Assembly (NCBI GenBank): GCA_023375785.1
Contig: SZWC01000032.1
Location: 770,917-834,916, forward strand
Reading direction: 5' to 3'
Origin: Penium margaritaceum
Taxonomy: Eukaryota; Streptophyta; Zygnematophyceae; Desmidiales; Peniaceae
DNA: 64,000 bases
Notes under the pieces: generated by a model
What the model saw: only the letters and a program-made list of their open reading frames with translations
What the model was told of the DNA's origin: nothing
Database searches by the model: none
Shown here: piece after piece, positions 48,450-61,300 of the stretch
Position numbering within the stretch: position 1 is the stretch's first letter
Layout of the letters: every line of letters begins with the position of its first letter
Position numbers and translations under genes: made by a program

Positions 48450-50648
48450 GACTCGTGTTATGATTCATAAGCGTTTAAGGTACTTGGTGAACTTTGTGGT
48501 CATGGTCAGTGGGACTTGCCAACTTCGTCAAGGCATTCCGCACAATAGCCACACGGAGCCACCAATATTCTACCTTTTATATACCTGTAAGGTCATACCC
48601 AGTATATATGCACTGTGATTGGACACTCTGACCGTGGCTGACTCATGTAGTTCAATACAAGTAAAAGTCACTTGGATACCTTTGTGGTCATGGTCAGTGG
48701 CACATGCAAACTTAGTAAAGGCATTGCGCACAATAGCCACACCGAGCAACCAGTATTCTACATTGTTTATACCTGCAAGATAATGCCTATTACATCTGTA
48801 CTCTGATTGGACAGTCTGTTTGTGGCTGACCCGTGTTATGATCAATAGAAGTAAAAGTCACTTGGATACATTTGTGGTAATGGTCAGTGGCACATGCCAA
48901 CTTTGTCAAGGCATTGCACACAATAGCCACACCGAGCCACCCGTATTCTACCTTGTTTATACCTGTAAGATCATGCCTAGTATATCTACACTATGATTGG
49001 ACACTCTGACCGTGGCTGACTCGTGTTATGATCAATAGAAGTAAGAGTCACTTTGATACATTTGTGGTCATGGTCAGTGGCACATGCCAACGTTGTAAAG
49101 GCATTGCGCACAACAGGCACACCAAGCCACCATTATTCTACCTTGTTTGCACCTGCAATATCATGCCTAGTACATCTACAGCGTGATTGGACACTCTGAC
49201 CGTGGCTGACTCGTGTTATGATCAATAGAAGTAAAAGTCACTTGGGAACATTTGTGGTCATGGTCAGTGGCACATGCCAACTTTGTCAAGGCATTGCGCA
49301 CAATAGCCGTGCCAAGCCACCGGTTTTTCACCTTGTTTATATCCGCAAGGTCATGCATATAAGATGTGCACAATTATTGGGCACTCTGACTGTGGCTGAC
49401 TCATGTTACGATTCGTATATGCATATAAGAAGTAAGACTCACTTGGTAAACTTTGTGGTCATGGTTAGTGACACATGCCAAATTTGTCAAGGCATTGCGC
49501 ACAATAGCCGTACCAAGCCACCGGTGTTTTACCTTGTTTATACCTGAAAGGTCATGCATATTAGATGTGCATTGTGATTGGGCACTCTGACCGTGGCTGA
49601 CTCGTGTTACGATCAATACAATTAACAGTCACTTGGATACATTTGTGGTCATGGTCAGTGGAATATGCCAACTTTGATAAGGCATTGCGCAGAATAGCCA
49701 CACCGAGCCACCAGTATTCTACCTTGTTTATACCTGCAAGATCATGCCCAGTATATCTGCACTGTGATTGGACACTCTGAACGTGGCTGACTCGTGTTAT
49801 GATTCATAGCCATTTAAGGTACTTGGTATTCTTTGTGGTCATGGTCAGTGGCACATGCCAACTTTGTCAAGGCATGGCGTACAATAGCCACACCAAGCCA
49901 CCAGTATTCTACCTTGTTTGCACCTGCAAGATCATGCCTAGTACATCTGCACAGTGATTGGACACTCTGACCGTGGCTGACTCGTGTCATGGTCAAAAGC
50001 AGTAAATGTCACTTGGTAAACTTTGTGGTCATGGGCAATGGCACATGCCAGCTTTGTCAAGGCATTGCGCACAATAGCCACACCGAGCCACCAGTATTCT
50101 ACCATGTTTGCACCTGCAAGATCATGCTTAGTACATCTGCACAGTGATTGGACACTCTGACCGTGGCTGACTCGTGTTATGATCAATGGAAGTAAAAGTC
50201 ACTTGGATGTATTTGTGGTCATGGTCGGTGGCACATGCCAACTTTGTCAAGGCATTGCACAAAAAAGCCACACTAAGCCACCAGCATTCTACCTTGTTTG
50301 AGCCTGCAAGATCATGCCTAGTACATCTGCACTTTGATTGGACACTCTGACCGTGGCTGACTCGTGTTATGATCAATAGACCTAAAAGTCAGTTGGATAC
50401 ATGCGTGGTCATGGTCAGTGGCACATGCCAACTTGTCAGGGCATTGTGCACAATAGCCACACCGAGCCACCGGTATTATACCTTGTTTGTACCTGCAAGG
50501 TCATGCCTAGTGTATCTCCACTGTGATTGGACACTCTAACCGTGGCTGACTCATGCTATTATTCATAGCCGTTTAAGGTACTTGGTAAACTTTATGGTCA
50601 TGGTCAGTGGCACATGCCAACTTTGTCAAGGCATTGCGCACAATAGCC

Positions 50649-50816
50649 NNNNNNNNNNNNNNNNNNNNNNNNNNNNNNNNNNNNNNNNNNNNNNNNNNNN
50701 NNNNNNNNNNNNNNNNNNNNNNNNNNNNNNNNNNNNNNNNNNNNNNNNNNNNNNNNNNNNNNNNNNNNNNNNNNNNNNNNNNNNNNNNNNNNNNNNNNNN
50801 NNNNNNNNNNNNNNNN
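50649..50816. other. Assembly gap of 168 N with duplicated flanks
   Basis: 50,513-50,648 (136 bp) is repeated exactly at 50,817-50,952, on the other side of the N run. The offset of 304 bp is not a multiple of the monomer. The N run may be an artefact of two overlapping contig ends placed side by side. Confidence 0.97.
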
Positions 50817-51564
50817 TATCTCCACTGTGATTGGACACTCTAACCGTGGCTGACTCATGCTATTATTCATAGCCGTTTAAGGTACTTGGTAAACTTTATG
50901 GTCATGGTCAGTGGCACATGCCAACTTTGTCAAGGCATTGCGCACAATAGCCGTGCCAGGCCACTAGTGTTTTACCTTGTTTATACCTACAAGGTCATGC
51001 CTAGTACATCTGAACTATGATTGGGCACTCTGACTTTAGCTTAATCGTGTTACTATTCGTATAAGTTAATGTCACTTGGTAAACTTTGTGGTCATGGTCA
51101 GTGGCACATGCCAATTTTGTCAAGGCATTGCACACAAAAGCCATGCTAAGCCAACAGTGTTCTACCTTGTTTGCACCTGCAAGAGCATGCATAGTACATC
51201 TTCACTATGATTGGATACTCTGACCGTGCCAGTCTCGTGTTATGATCAATAGAAGTAAAAGTCACCTGGATACACTTGTGGCCATGGTCAGTGGCACGTG
51301 TCAACTTTGTCAAGACATTGCGCACAATAGCCACACCGAGCCACAAGTATTCTATCTTTTTAATACCTGCAAGATCATGCCTAGTACATCTCCACTGTGA
51401 TTGGACACTCAGACCGTGGCTGACTAATGTTATGATCAATATAAGAATAAGTCACTTGGATACATTTGTGGTCATGGTCATTGGCACATGCCAACATTGT
51501 CAAGGCATTGCGCACAGTAGCAACACCGAGTCACCTGTAGTCTACCTTTTTTGTACCTGCAACG

Positions 51565-54500
51565 TCATGCCCAGTTCATCTGCACTGTGATTGGACACTC
51601 TGACCGTGGCTGAATCGTGTTATGATTCATAGCTGTGTGAGGTACTTGGTATACTTTGTGGTCATGGTCAGTGGCACATGCCAACATTGTCAAGGCATTG
51701 CGCACAATAGCCGTGCCAAGCCACCGGTTTTTTACCTTGCTTATACCTATAAGGTCATGCATATTAGATGTGCACTGTGACTGGGCACTCTAACCGTGGC
51801 TGACTCTTGTTACGATTCGTAGAAGTTGAAGTCACTTGGAAAACATTGTGGTCATGGTCAGTGGCACATGCCAACATTGTCAAGGCATTGCGCAAAATAG
51901 CCACACCGGGCCACCAGTATTCTACCTTGTTCGCACCTGCAAGATCATGCCTAGTACATTTGCACTGTGATTGGACACTCTGACCGTGGCTGACTCGTAT
52001 TAACATCAATAGAAGTAAAATTCACTTGGATACATTTGTGGTCATGGTCAGTGGCACATGCCAACTTTGTCAAGACATTGCGCACAATAGCCACACCAAG
52101 CCACCTGTATTCTACCTTGTTTATACCTGCAAGGTAATGCCAATTATATTTGCACTGTGATTGGACACACTGACCGTGGCTGACTTGAGTTATGATTCAT
52201 AGCCGCTTAAGGTACTTGGTAAACTTTGTGGTCATGGTCAGTGGCACATGCCAATTTATTCAAGGCATTGCGCACAAAAGCCGTACCAAGCCACCGGTTG
52301 TTTACCTTGTTTATACCTGCAAGGTCATGCATATTAGATGTGCACTGTGATTGGGCACTCTGACTGTGGCTGACTCGTGTTACGAGTCTTAGAAGTTCAA
52401 GTCACTTGGTAAGCTTTGTGGTCATGGTCAGTGGCACATGCTAACTTTGTCAAGGCATTGCGCACAATACCCACACCAAGTGACCACTATTCTACCTTGT
52501 TTGCACATGAACAATCGTGCATAGTACGTTTGCACTTTGATTGGGCACTCTGACTGTTGCTGACTCGTGTTACAATTCGTAGAATTTAAAGTCACTTGGT
52601 AAACTTTGTGGTCATGGTCAGTGGCACATGCCAACTTTGTCAAGGCATTGCGTACAATAGCCACACCGAGCCACCAGTATTATACCTTGTTTGCACGTGC
52701 AAGATCATGCCTAGTACATCTGCACTGTGCTTGGACACTCTGACCGTGGCTGACTCGTGTTATGATTCATAGCCGTTTAATGTACTTGGTAAACGTTGTG
52801 GTCATGGTCAGTGGCACGTGCCAAGTTTTTCAAGGCATTGCGCACAATAGCCGTGCCAAGCCACCGGTTTTTTTTCCCTGTTTATACCTGCAAGGTCATG
52901 CATATTAGATGTGCACTGTAATTGGGTACTCTGACCGTGGCTGACTCGTGTTATAATTCATAGAAGTTAAAGTCACTTGGTAAACTCTGCGATCATGGTC
53001 AGAGGCACATGCAAACATTGTCAAGGCATTGCGCACAATAGCCAGACCGAGCCACCAGTATTCTACCATGATTGTACCTACAAGATCATGCCTAGTACAT
53101 CTGCACTGTGATTGGACAATCTGACCATGGCTGACTCGTGTTATGATCACTATAAGTAAAAGTGACTTGGATATATTTGTGGTCAGGGTCAGTGGCACAT
53201 GCCAACTTTGTCAAGGCATTGCGCACAATAGACACAGCGAGCCACCAGTATTCTACCTTGTTTGCACCTGCACGATCATGCCTAGTACATCGCACAGGGA
53301 TTGGACACTCTGACCGTGGCTGACTCGTGTTATGATCAATAGAAATAAAATTCACTTTGATATATTTGTGGTCATGGTCAGTGGCACATGCCAACTTTGT
53401 CAAAGCATTGCACACAATATCCACACCAAGCCACCAGCATTCTACCTTTTTTAACATGCAAGATCATGCCTAGTACATCTGCACTGTAATTGGACACTCC
53501 GACCGTGGCTGACTCGTGTTATGATCAATAGAAGTTAAAGTCAGTTGGATACATTTGTGGTCATGGTCAGTGGCACATGCCAACTTTGTCGAGGCATTGC
53601 ACACAATAGCCACACTGAGCCACCAGTATTCTACCTTGTTTGTACCTGCAAGGTCATACCCAGTATATCTGCACTGTGCTTGGACACTCTGACCGTGGCT
53701 AACACGTGTTATGATTCATAGCCGTTTAAGGTGTTTGGTAAACTTTGAGATCATGGTCAGTGGCACATGCCAACTTTGTCAAGGCATTGCGCACAGTAGC
53801 CGTGCCAAGACACCGGTGTTTTACCTTGTTTATACCTACAAGGTCATGCCTAGTACACATGAACTCTGATTGGGCACTCTAACTGTGGCTGAATCGTGTT
53901 ACGATTTGTAGAAGTTATAGTCACTTGGTAAACTTTGTGGTCGTGGTCAGTGGCACATGCCAACGTTGTCAAGGCATTACGCACAATGGCCACACCGAGC
54001 CACTAGTATTCTACCTTGTTTGCACCTGCAAGATCATGCCTAATACATCTGCACTGTTATTGGACACTCTGACCGTGGCTGACTTGTGTTATGATCAATA
54101 GAAGTAAATTTCACTTGGATACATTTGTGGTCATCGTCAATGGCACATGCCAACTTTATCAAGGCATTGCGTACAATAGCCACACCAAGCCACCAGTATT
54201 CTACCTTTTTTGTACCTGCAATATCATGCCTAGCACATTTGCACTATGATTGGATACTCTGACCGTGGCTGACTCGTGTTATGATCAATAGAAGTAAAAG
54301 TAACTTGGATACATTTGTGGTCATGGTCAGTGGCAGATGCCAACTGTGTCAAGTCATTGCGCACAATAGCCTCACCGAGCCACCAGTATTCTACCTTGTC
54401 TGTGCCTGCAAGGTCATGCCTAGTACATCTGCACTGTGATTGGACACTCTAATCGTGGCTGACTTGTGTTATGATTCATAGTCATTTAAGGTACTTGGTA

Positions 54501-57500
54501 AACGTCGTGGTCATGGTCAATGACACATGCCAACTTTGTCAAGGCATTGCTCACATTAGCCATGCCAAGCCACCGGTTTTTAACCTTGTTTATACCAGCA
54601 AGGTCATGCATGATAGATGTGCACTGTGATTGGGTACTCTGACCGTAGCTGACTCGTGTTACGATTCGTAGAAGTTAAAGTCACTTGGTACATTTTATGG
54701 TCATAGTCAGTGGCACATGTAAGCTTTGTCAAGGCATTGCGCACAATAGCCACATCGAGCCATACGTATTCTACCTTGTTTGCACCTGTAAGATCATGCC
54801 TAGTACATCTACACTGTGATTGGACACTCTGACCGTGTCTGACTTGTGTAATGATCAATAGAAGGAAAAGTCACTTGGATACATTTGTGGTCATGGTCAG
54901 TGGCACATGCCATCTTTGACAAGGCATTGCGCACAGTAGTCATACCAAGCCACCAGTATTCTACCTTTTTTGTACCTGTAAGAATATGCCTAATACATCT
55001 GCACTGTGATTGGACACTCTGACCGTGTCTGACGCGTGTTATGATCAATAGAAGTAAAAGTGACTTGGATATATTTGTGGTCATGGTCAGTGGCACATGC
55101 CAACTTTGTCAAGGCATTGCACACAATAGCCATACCGAGCAACCAGCATTCTACCTTGTTTGATCCTGCAAGATCATGCCTAGTACATCTGTACTATAAT
55201 TGGACACTCTGACCGTGGCTGACTCGTGTTATGATAAATAGAAGTAAAAGTCAGTTGGATACATTTGTGGTCACTGTCAGTGGCACATGCGAACTTTGTC
55301 GAGGCATTGCGCACAATAGCCATGCCGAGCGACCAATATTCACCCTTGTTTGTACCTGCAAGGTCATACCCAGTATATCTGCACTGTGACTGGAAACTAT
55401 GACCGTGGCTGACGCGTGTAATGATTCATAGCCATTTAAGGTACTTGGTAAAATTTGAGGTCATGGTTAGTATCTGTGCCAAGCCACCGGTGTTTTGCCT
55501 TGTTTATACCTACAAGGTCATGCCTAGTACATATGAACTGCAAATGGGCACTCTGACTGTGGTTGAATCGTGTTACGATTTGTATAAGTTAATTTCACTT
55601 GGTAAACTTTGTGGTCGTGGTCAGTGGCACATGCCAACCTTGTCACGGCATTGCGCACAATAGCCACACCGAGCCACCAGTAGTCTACCTTGTTTGCACG
55701 TGCAACATCATGCCTAATACATCTGCACTGTGATTGGACACTCTGACCGTGGCTGACTTGCGTTATGATCAATAGAAGTAAAAGTCATTCGGATATATTT
55801 GTGGTCATAGTCAGTGGCACATGCCAACTTTGTCAAGGCATTGCGCACAATAGCCACACCAAGCCACCAGTATTCTACCGTGTTTGTACCTGTAAGATCA
55901 TTCCTAGTACATCTGCAATGTGATTGGACACTCTGACCGTGGCTAACTCGTGTTATGATCAATGGAAGTAAAAGTCACTTGGATACATTTCTGGTCGTGG
56001 TCAATGGCACATGCCAACTTTGGCAAGGCATTGTGCACAATTGCCGTACCAAGACACTGGTTGTTACCTTGTTTATATCTGCAAGGTCATGCATACTGGA
56101 TGTGCACTGTGATTGGGCACTCTGACCGTGGCTGACTCATCTTACGATTCGTAGAAGTTAAAGTCACTTGGCAAACTTTGTGGTCCTGGTCAGTGACACA
56201 TGCCAATTTTTTCAAGGCATTGCGCATAATAGCCGTACCAAGCCACCGGTCTTTTACCTTGTTTATACCTAAAAGTTTATGCATATTAGATGTGCACTGT
56301 AATTGGGCGTTCTGACTGTGGCTGACTCGTGTTACGATCAATAGAAGTAAAAGTCACTTGGATACATTTGTGGTCATGGTCAGTGGCACATGCCAACTTT
56401 GATAAGGCATTGCACAGAATAGCCACACCGAGCCACCAGTATTCTATCTTGTTTATACCTGAAAGGTCATGCCAAGTATATCTACACTGTGATTGGACAC
56501 TCTGAACGTGGCTGACTCGTGTTATGATTCATAGCCATTTAAGGTAATTGATAACCTTCGTCGTCATGGTCAGTGGCACATGCCAACATTGTCAAGGCAT
56601 GTCGTACAATTGCCGTGCCAAGATATCGGTATTTTAACTTGTTTATACCTGCAAGGTCATGCATGTTAGATGTGCACTGTGATTGGGCACTCTGACTGTG
56701 GCTGACTCGTGTTACGATTCGTAGAAGTTAAAGTCACTTAGTAAACTCTGTGGTCATGGTCACTGGCACATGCCAACGTTTTCAAGGCATTGCGCACAAT
56801 AGCCACACCGAGCCACCGGTATTCTATCTTTTTTGCAACTGCAAGATCATGCCTAGTATATTTGCACTGTGATTGTCCACTCTGACTGTGGCTGACTCGT
56901 GTTACAATTCGTACAAGTTAAAGTCACTTGGTAAACTTTGTGGTCATGGTCACTGGCCCATGCCAACTTTGTCAAGGCATTGCGCACAATAGCCACACCA
57001 AGCCACCAGTATTCTACCTTTTTTTCACCTGCAAGATCATGCCTAGTACATCTGCACAGTGATTGGACACTCTGACCGTAGCTGACTCGTGTTATGATCA
57101 ATAGAAGTAAAAGCCACTTGGATATATTTGTGGTTATGGTCAGTGGCACATGCCAAAATTGTCAAGGCATTGCACACAATAGCCACACTGAGCCACCGGC
57201 ATTCTACCTTGTTTAACCCTGAAAGATCATGCCTAGTACATCTGCATTAAGATTGGACACTCTGACCGTGGCTGGCTCGTGTTATGATCAATAGAAGTAA
57301 AAGTCAGTTGGATACATCTGTGGTCATGGTCAGTGGCACATGCCAAGTTTGTCAATGCATTGCGCACAATAGCTACACGGAGCCACCAGTATTATACCTT
57401 GTTTGTACCTGCAAGGTCATGCCCAACATATCTGCACTGTGATTGGACACTGTGACCGTGGCTGACTCGTGTTATTATTCATAGCCGTTTAAGGTACTTG

Positions 57501-58366
57501 GTAGACTTTGTGGTCATGGCCAGTGGCACATGCCAACTTTGTCAAGGCATTGCGCACAACAGTCGTGCCAAGCCACCGGTGTTTTACCTTGTTTATACCT
57601 ACAAGGTCATGCCTAGTACATCTGAACTGTGCTTGGGCACTCTGACTGTGGCTGAATCGTGTTACGATTCGTAGAAGTTAAAGTCACTTGGTAAACTTTG
57701 TGGTCATGTTCAGTGGCACATGCAAACATTGTCAAGGCATTGCGTACAAAATCCGTGCCAAGCCACCAGTATTCTACCTTGTTTGCACATGCAAGATCAT
57801 GCCAAGTAGATCTGCACTATGATTGGACACTCTGACCGTGGCTGACTCGTGATATGATTCATATCCGTTTAATTTACTTTGTAAACTTTGTGTCCATGGT
57901 CAGTGGCACATGCCAACTTTGTCAAGGCATTGCACACAAAAGCCGTGCCAAGCCACCAGTATTCTACCTTGTTTGCACCTGCAAGGTCATTCCCAGTACA
58001 TCTTCAATATGATTGGACACTCTGACCGTGGCTAACTCGTGTAATGATCAATAGAAGTAAAAGGCACTTGGATACATTTGTGGTCATGGTCAGTGGCACA
58101 TGCCAACTTTGTCAAGGCATTGCGCACAATAGCCACACCGAGCCACCAGTATTCTACCTTTTTTATGCCTGAACGATTATTCCTAGTACATCTGCACTGT
58201 GATTGGACACTCTGACCGTGGCTGACTCATGTTATGATCAATAGAAGTAAAAATCACTTGGATACATTTGTGGTCATGGTCAGTGGCACCTGAAATTTTT
58301 GTCAAGACATTGCGCACAATAGCCACACTGAGCCACCCGTATTCTACCTTGTTTGTACCTGCAAGG
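51565..58366 (+). repeat. ~6.8-kb higher-order period (first copy)
   Basis: Private monomer variants at 51,565-52,009 reappear at 58,367-58,811, 6,802 bp away. They are the tail CTGTGTGAGGTACTTGG, the CCAACATTGTCAA bodies and GCGCAAAATAGC. A second marker, the short GTACATCGCACAG / GTACATCGTACAG tail, is at 53,286 and 59,706 (about 6,420 bp apart), so one copy has lost two monomers. The left end lies somewhere inside the palindrome arm, and the second copy runs off the window. Confidence 0.65.
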
Positions 58367-61300
58367 TCATGCCCATTTCATCTGCACTGTGATTGGACTC
58401 TCGGACCGTCGCTGACTCGTGTTATGATTCGTAGCCGTGTGAGGTACTTGGTATACTTTGTGGTCATGGTCAGTGGCACATGCCAACTTTGTCAAGGCAT
58501 TGCGCACAATAGGCGTGTCAAGCCACCGGTTTTTTACCTTGTTTAAACCTGCAAGGTCATGCATATTATATGTGCAGTGTGACTGGGCACTCTAACCGTG
58601 GCTGACTCATGTTACAATTCCTACAAGTTAAAGTCACTTGGAAAACTTTGTGGTCATGTTCAGTGGCACATGCCAACATTGTCAATGCATTGCGCAAAAT
58701 AGCAACACCGGGCCACAAATATTCTACCTTGTTTGCACCTGCGTGATCATGCCCAGTACATCTGCACTGTGGTTGGACATTCTGACCGTGGCTGACTCGT
58801 GTTATGATCAATAGAAGTCAATATCACTTGGATACAATTGTGGTCATGGTCAGTGGCACATGCCAACTTTGTCAAGACATTACGCACAATAGCCACACCA
58901 AGCCACCTGTATTCTACCTTGTTTAAACCTGCAAGGTCATGCCTAGTATATCTGCACTGTGATTGGAGCCTCTGACCGTGGCTGACTCGTGTTATGATCC
59001 ATAGGCGTTTAAGATTCTTGGTAAATTTGGTGGTCATGGTCAGTGGCACATGCCAACTTTGTCAAGGCATTGCGCACAAAAGCCATGCCAAGCCACCAGT
59101 ATTATACCTTGTTTGCATCTACAAGATCATGCCTAGTACATCTGCACTGTGATTGGAAACTCTGATGTGGCTGACTCGTGTTATGATTCATAGCCGTTTA
59201 ATGTACTTGGAAAACGTTGTGGTCATGGTCAGTGGCACATGCCAACTTTGTAAAGGCATTGCGCACAACAGGCGTGCCAAGCTACCGGTTTTTTTCCCTT
59301 TTTATACCTGCAAGGTCATGCATAGTTGATGTGCACTGTGATTGGGTACTCTGACCGTGGCTGGCTCGTGTTATGATTCGTAGAAGTTAAAGTCACTTGG
59401 TAATCTTTGTGGGCATGGTCAGAGGCACATGCAAGCGTTGTCAAGGCATTGCGCACAATAGCCACACCGAGCCACCACTATTCTACCTTGTTTGTACCTG
59501 CATGATCATGCCTAGTACATGTGCACTATGATTGGACAATCTGACCATGGCTGACTCATGTTATGATCAATAAAAGTAAATGTCACTTGGATACATTTGT
59601 GGTCATGGTCAGTGGCACATGCCAACTTTGTCAAGGCATTGTGCACAATAGCCATACCGAGCCACCAGTATTCTACTTTGTTTGCACCTGCAAGATCATG
59701 CCTAGTACATCGTACAGTGATTGGATACTTTGACCGTGGCTGACTTGTGTTATGATCGATATAAATGAAAGTCACTTGGATATGTTTGTGGTCATTGTCA
59801 GTGGCACATGCCAAATTTGTCAAGGCACTGCACACAATAGCCACACGAGCCACCGGCATTCTACCTTGTTTGAACCTGCAAGATCATGCCTAGTACATCT
59901 CTACTGTAATTGGACACTCCGATTGTGGCTGACTTGTGTTATGAGCAATAGAAGTAAAAGTCAGTTGGATACATTTGTGGTCATGGTCAGTGGCACATGC
60001 CAACTTTGTCGAGGCGTTGTGCACAATGGCCACACCGAGCCACCATTATTGTACCTTGTTTGTACCTGCAAGGTCATGCCCAGTATACCTGCACTGTGAT
60101 TGGACACTCTGACCGTGGTTGACGCGTGTTTTGATTCATAACCGTTTAAGGTACTTGGAAAATGTTGTGGTCATGGTCAGTGGCACATGCCAACTTTGTC
60201 AAGGCATTGCGCACAATAGCCGTGCCAAGCCACCGGTGTTTTACTATGTTTATACCTACAATGTCATGCCTAGTACATATGAACTGTGATTGGGCACTCT
60301 GACTGTGGTTGAATCGTGTAACGATTCGTATAAGTTAAAGTCACTTGGTAAACTTTGTGGTCATGGTAAGTGGCACAGGCCAACTTTGTCAATGCATTGC
60401 ACATAATAGCCATGCCATGCCACCATTAGTCTACCTTGTTTGCACCTGCAAGATCATGCCTAGTACATCTGCACTGTGATTTGACACTCTGACCATGGCT
60501 AACTCCTGTTATGATAAATAGAAGTAAACGCCCCTTGGATACATTTGTGGTCATGGTCATTGGTACATGCCAACTTTGTCAAGGCATTGCGCACAATATC
60601 CACACCGAGCCACCAGTATTCTACCTTGCTTATATTTGCAACATCATGCCTAGTACATCTGCACTGTGATTGGATATTCTGACCGTGGCTGACTCGTGTT
60701 ATGATCAATAGAAGTAAAAGTCACTTGGATACATCTGTGGTCATGGGCAGTGGCACATGACAACTTTGTCAAGGCATTGCGCACAATAGCCACTCCGAGC
60801 CACCCGTTTTCTACCTTGTTTATACCTGCAAGGTCATGCCTAGTTCATCTGCACTGTGATTGGACACTCTGACTGTGGCTGACTCATGTTATGATTCATA
60901 GCCGTGTGAGGTACTTGGTATACTTTGTAGTCATTGTCAGTGGCACAAGTCAACATTGTCAAGGCATTGCGCGCAATAGCCATGCCAAGCCACCGGGTTT
61001 TCACCTTGTTTATACATGCAATGTCATGCGTATTAGTTGTGCACTATGACTGGGCACTCTAACCGTGGCTGACTCATGTTACGATTCGTATAAGTTAAAG
61101 TCACCTGGAAAACTTTGTGGTCATGGTCAGTGGCACATGCCAACATTGTCAAGGCATTGGGCAAAATAGCCACACCGAGCTACCAGTATTATACCTTGTT
61201 TGCACCTGCAAGATCATGCCTAGTAAATCTGCACTGTGATTGGACAATCGGAGCGTGGCTGACTCGTGTTTTCATCAATAGAAGTAAATGTCACTTTGAT

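Larger units (their letters stand above)
47892..57700. repeat. Giant palindrome, right arm
   Basis: Mirror of 35,000-44,583: LTR piece first, then satellite in plus orientation with the same series of variant monomers in reverse order. The arm boundary at the LTR is exact on both sides: CACGAGTC then TGTCAGAAG on the left, CTTCTGATA then GACTCGTG on the right. The unusual deletion TCATGGTTAGTATCTGTGCC at 55,461-55,480 mirrors 37,038-37,055. Beyond about 57,700 head types stop matching. The arm has its own small indels and the N gap at 50,649. Confidence 0.88.

Noticed and set aside
44018-48455. Target-site duplication for element 2 (CACGAGTC and GACTCGTG flanks)
   Set aside because: The two flanks are reverse complements, not direct repeats. 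They come from the palindrome, so they are no proof of an insertion duplication.
35000-57700. Palindrome as a pure assembly duplicate
   Set aside because: Arms differ at about 2-3% of sampled bases and by monomer-sized indels, and the inner LTR copy differs from both other LTRs. A join error between two real loci or haplotypes remains possible and is noted in the finding.
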